Virus record (IMG/VR): IMGVR_UViG_3300027791_000083
Span: 1 to 30,982 of that record
DNA from: a virus
Direction: 5' to 3' (one strand)
Length of the DNA: 30,982 nucleotides
The position numbers and the translations under genes are program-made. Of the stretch, positions 29,604 through 30,982 are shown piece after piece; the first letter of the stretch is position 1; every line of letters begins with the position of its first letter. The notes beneath the pieces were generated by a model. That model saw only the letters and a list, made by a program, of their open reading frames with translations. It had not been told where the DNA came from and made no database searches.

Positions 29604-30175
29604 GCAAAAAAATAATACAAAAGCTACAACAAAAGATTGATACTTTGCCAAAAGGTAAAGAAAGAAAGAAATTAAAAAAGAAATTATTAAATTTAAAAAT
29701 CAAACAAATTATGAAAAAAATATTATTCTTATTAGCAATGTTAACATTTACATTTGGGTTAAATGCACAAGACTTATCTACAAATGAAGTAGATAGTTTT
29801 ACAGGAGATGTAAAAAAGTTTACAAAGTATTATAATATAGGTAAAAGTGATGTTGGACTTATCAAAGCATCTATTGCTAGATTAGGTAACACATACTTTC
29901 TAAAAGTTAAATCTACTACTGATTTAGGTTGTTCAGGTGCAGCCGGTAATTATATAATATTTAAATTTACTGATGGTACAATTCTTAAATTAGATGATGA
30001 TGTTTCTGATATAGAATGTGCAGATGGTTCAGCATCATTTTATATAATTAAATCTGAAGGTCTTTTAGCATCTAAAACTATACAAATGATTAGGTTTAGA
30101 CAATCTCAATATTATACAGACGCAACAACATATGGCACATATTCTTTTGTGCAATTGCTTGATGCAGTAAAATAA
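29600..30175 (+). CDS. Secreted protein with optional basic N-terminal extension (191 or 154 aa)
   Basis: From the ATGA-coupled start at 29600 the protein has a 37-residue Lys-rich leader (MSKKIIQKLQQKIDTL...). In frame at 29711 comes MKKILFLLAMLTFTFGLNAQ, a clear Bacteroidota-type signal peptide with cleavage after NAQ. The mature part has a small beta-rich domain with a Cys pair (LGCSGAAGNY and DIECADGS). A secreted or periplasmic early protein is likely if 29711 is used; the longer product would hide the signal behind a basic segment. Both starts may be used. Confidence 0.72.
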   Translation: MSKKIIQKLQQKIDTLPKGKERKKLKKKLLNLKIKQIMKKILFLLAMLTFTFGLNAQDLSTNEVDSFTGDVKKFTKYYNIGKSDVGLIKASIARLGNTYFLKVKSTTDLGCSGAAGNYIIFKFTDGTILKLDDDVSDIECADGSASFYIIKSEGLLASKTIQMIRFRQSQYYTDATTYGTYSFVQLLDAVK

Positions 30176-30181
30176 ATCATT

Positions 30182-30319
30182 ATGGCTAAGAAAAAAAAAC
30201 ATAGACAATACAGGAGTAATCAAGGTAGATCTCCTGTAAGACAAAATAGAGCGGAAATATTACTTTTAACGTTTGTTGTAGTAGGAATGATACTTATAGC
30301 AATTGCATCAACAATATGA
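30182..30319 (+). CDS. Small basic membrane protein (45 aa)
   Basis: MAKKKKHRQYRSNQGRSPVR then one membrane helix LLLTFVVVGMILIAIASTI. A type II-like orientation is expected, with the basic end in the cytoplasm. Its TGA overlaps the next ATG by ATGA. Role unknown. Confidence 0.65.
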   Translation: MAKKKKHRQYRSNQGRSPVRQNRAEILLLTFVVVGMILIAIASTI

Positions 30320-30699
30320 AAGATAATATATATATAAAAGCATCAATTAAAAATGGTGAGTTATACTTTCCTATCAAAGCTGTTGGAACTAGATATAGAA
30401 AATTTTTTGAACAATTACCAGATGATTCTAAATTAGAAATATTTATTGGTGTAAGTGGTGATAAAGGTAGTAATCCTCAGTTAGCTAGAATTCACGCAAT
30501 GATTAGAGAAATAGCGCAAGAAATTGGCTATACCTTTGCAGAAGCCAAAATTGAAGTGAAAAGAGCTTCAGGATTATGTTTTGTAAAAAACAAACAAGAG
30601 TATTGTAAATCTTTTGCAGACTGTGATAAAGATGAGTTAAATTTAGCAATACAGGCATGTATAGAAATTGGAGACTTTAATGGAATGCAGCTAAGATAA
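30316..30699 (+). CDS. Possible NinB-like recombination accessory protein (127 aa)
   Basis: Residues about 45-127 include NPQLARIHAMIREIAQEIGY and KSFADCDKDELNLAIQACIE, which resemble the helical core of NinB-type ssDNA-binding recombination mediators in layout but not in strong sequence motifs. It may work with the NinG/HNH-like protein of the same region. Its stop codon abuts that of the converging gene. The NinB call is weak. Confidence 0.55.
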   Translation: MKDNIYIKASIKNGELYFPIKAVGTRYRKFFEQLPDDSKLEIFIGVSGDKGSNPQLARIHAMIREIAQEIGYTFAEAKIEVKRASGLCFVKNKQEYCKSFADCDKDELNLAIQACIEIGDFNGMQLR

Positions 30700-30707
30700 T
30701 TATCTTA
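30692..30707. terminator. 16-bp palindrome spanning both convergent stop codons
   Basis: TAAGATAATTATCTTA is a perfect palindrome; the stops of the rightward gene (30697-30699) and the leftward gene (30700-30702) lie inside it. A second pairing, GCTAAGAT (30690-30697) with ATCTTAGC (30716-30723), forms a longer hairpin. Likely a bidirectional terminator. Confidence 0.45.
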
Positions 30708-30975
30708 CTATAGTCATCTTAGCATTCATTTCTTTAACTTTTTCTGTTACATCTACACCAGCCTCAATCATTTTAGTAAGTTCAGCTAGTTCTGCTTTTG
30801 TTACAGTTGTTTCTGTTTGCAGTTCAAGGTTTTGTTCTTTAGCTTTATACTTTAATAATTGAATTAAAGAAAATAAAGTATATATGTCAGCTTCAAATGC
30901 ATCTAGTTCAATCTTAGTTTGATCTTCTATAGGCAATTTGGCTTCACTAACAATAGTTTCAAATTTTTTAAACAT
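30700..30975 (-). CDS. Helical hypothetical protein (91 aa)
   Basis: MFKKFETIVSEAKLPIEDQT then an all-helical protein rich in Lys and Glu, coiled-coil-like at the end (LTKMIEAGVDVTEKVKEMNA). The start codon is 7 bases from the window edge. Convergent with the early genes, so it belongs to another transcription unit beyond the window. Confidence 0.72.
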   Translation of the reverse strand: MFKKFETIVSEAKLPIEDQTKIELDAFEADIYTLFSLIQLLKYKAKEQNLELQTETTVTKAELAELTKMIEAGVDVTEKVKEMNAKMTIVR

Positions 30976-30982
30976 TCCCGGT

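Overview
The window reads as about 31 kb of a tailed double-stranded DNA phage genome that infects a Bacteroidota host, most likely a marine or aquatic flavobacterium. It is AT-rich, and most genes lack a Shine-Dalgarno motif and start after A/T-rich leaders, as in Bacteroidota. Two small exported or lipid-anchored proteins have Bacteroidota-style signal peptides. A portal of about 920 residues, a terminase of about 730, a capsid protein of about 540 and an IHF-like small protein on one strand fit the Crassvirales (crAss-like podovirus) plan, in particular relatives of aquatic phages such as Cellulophaga phi14:2. That placement rests on gene order and remembered sequence character, not on a search. 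Small basic proteins and a 119-residue tail-associated family resemble ones common in marine phages.

Layout. Positions 1-21172 are read leftward (minus strand) and hold the virion and lysis genes. From the transcriptional start side these are: small acidic, basic and membrane proteins; a tail-adhesin module (19936-20439, 18593-19936, 15798-17717) interleaved with four tiny lysine-rich proteins; membrane proteins and a peptidoglycan amidase endolysin (13372-15369); a winged-helix-like protein, an IHF-like protein, a cysteine-rich protein and a PD-(D/E)XK nuclease; a GroES-like co-chaperonin; then terminase, portal, probable scaffold, major capsid protein and three further probable virion genes, the last cut by the window edge. 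Positions 21173-21415 are a divergent control region.

Positions 21416-30699 are read rightward and look like early genes. They start with a three-gene cassette (21416-22639) in which each gene is followed by its own strong hairpin and the outer two are paralogues. Next come a 27-residue membrane peptide, a 47-residue lipoprotein, several unknowns, a 216-base structured non-coding stretch (24226-24441), an HTH_36-like protein, an acidic-tailed possible ssDNA-binding protein, a NinG/HNH-like protein, an SF2 helicase, small membrane or secreted proteins and a weakly NinB-like protein. The last gene (30700-30975) returns to the minus strand and converges on its neighbour with stop codons touching inside a palindrome.

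How it works together (inference): the rightward genes take over and replicate DNA and modify the envelope; the leftward genes package DNA, build head and tail, adhere to the host and lyse it. The features that deserve most attention are the three-hairpin paralogue cassette, the structured RNA candidate at 24.2-24.4 kb, two three-way-junction intergenic folds, an exact 23-bp repeat bracketing the tail-adhesin module, and the BspA/PKD-type adhesin. No tRNA, rRNA, CRISPR array, integrase or insertion sequence was seen.
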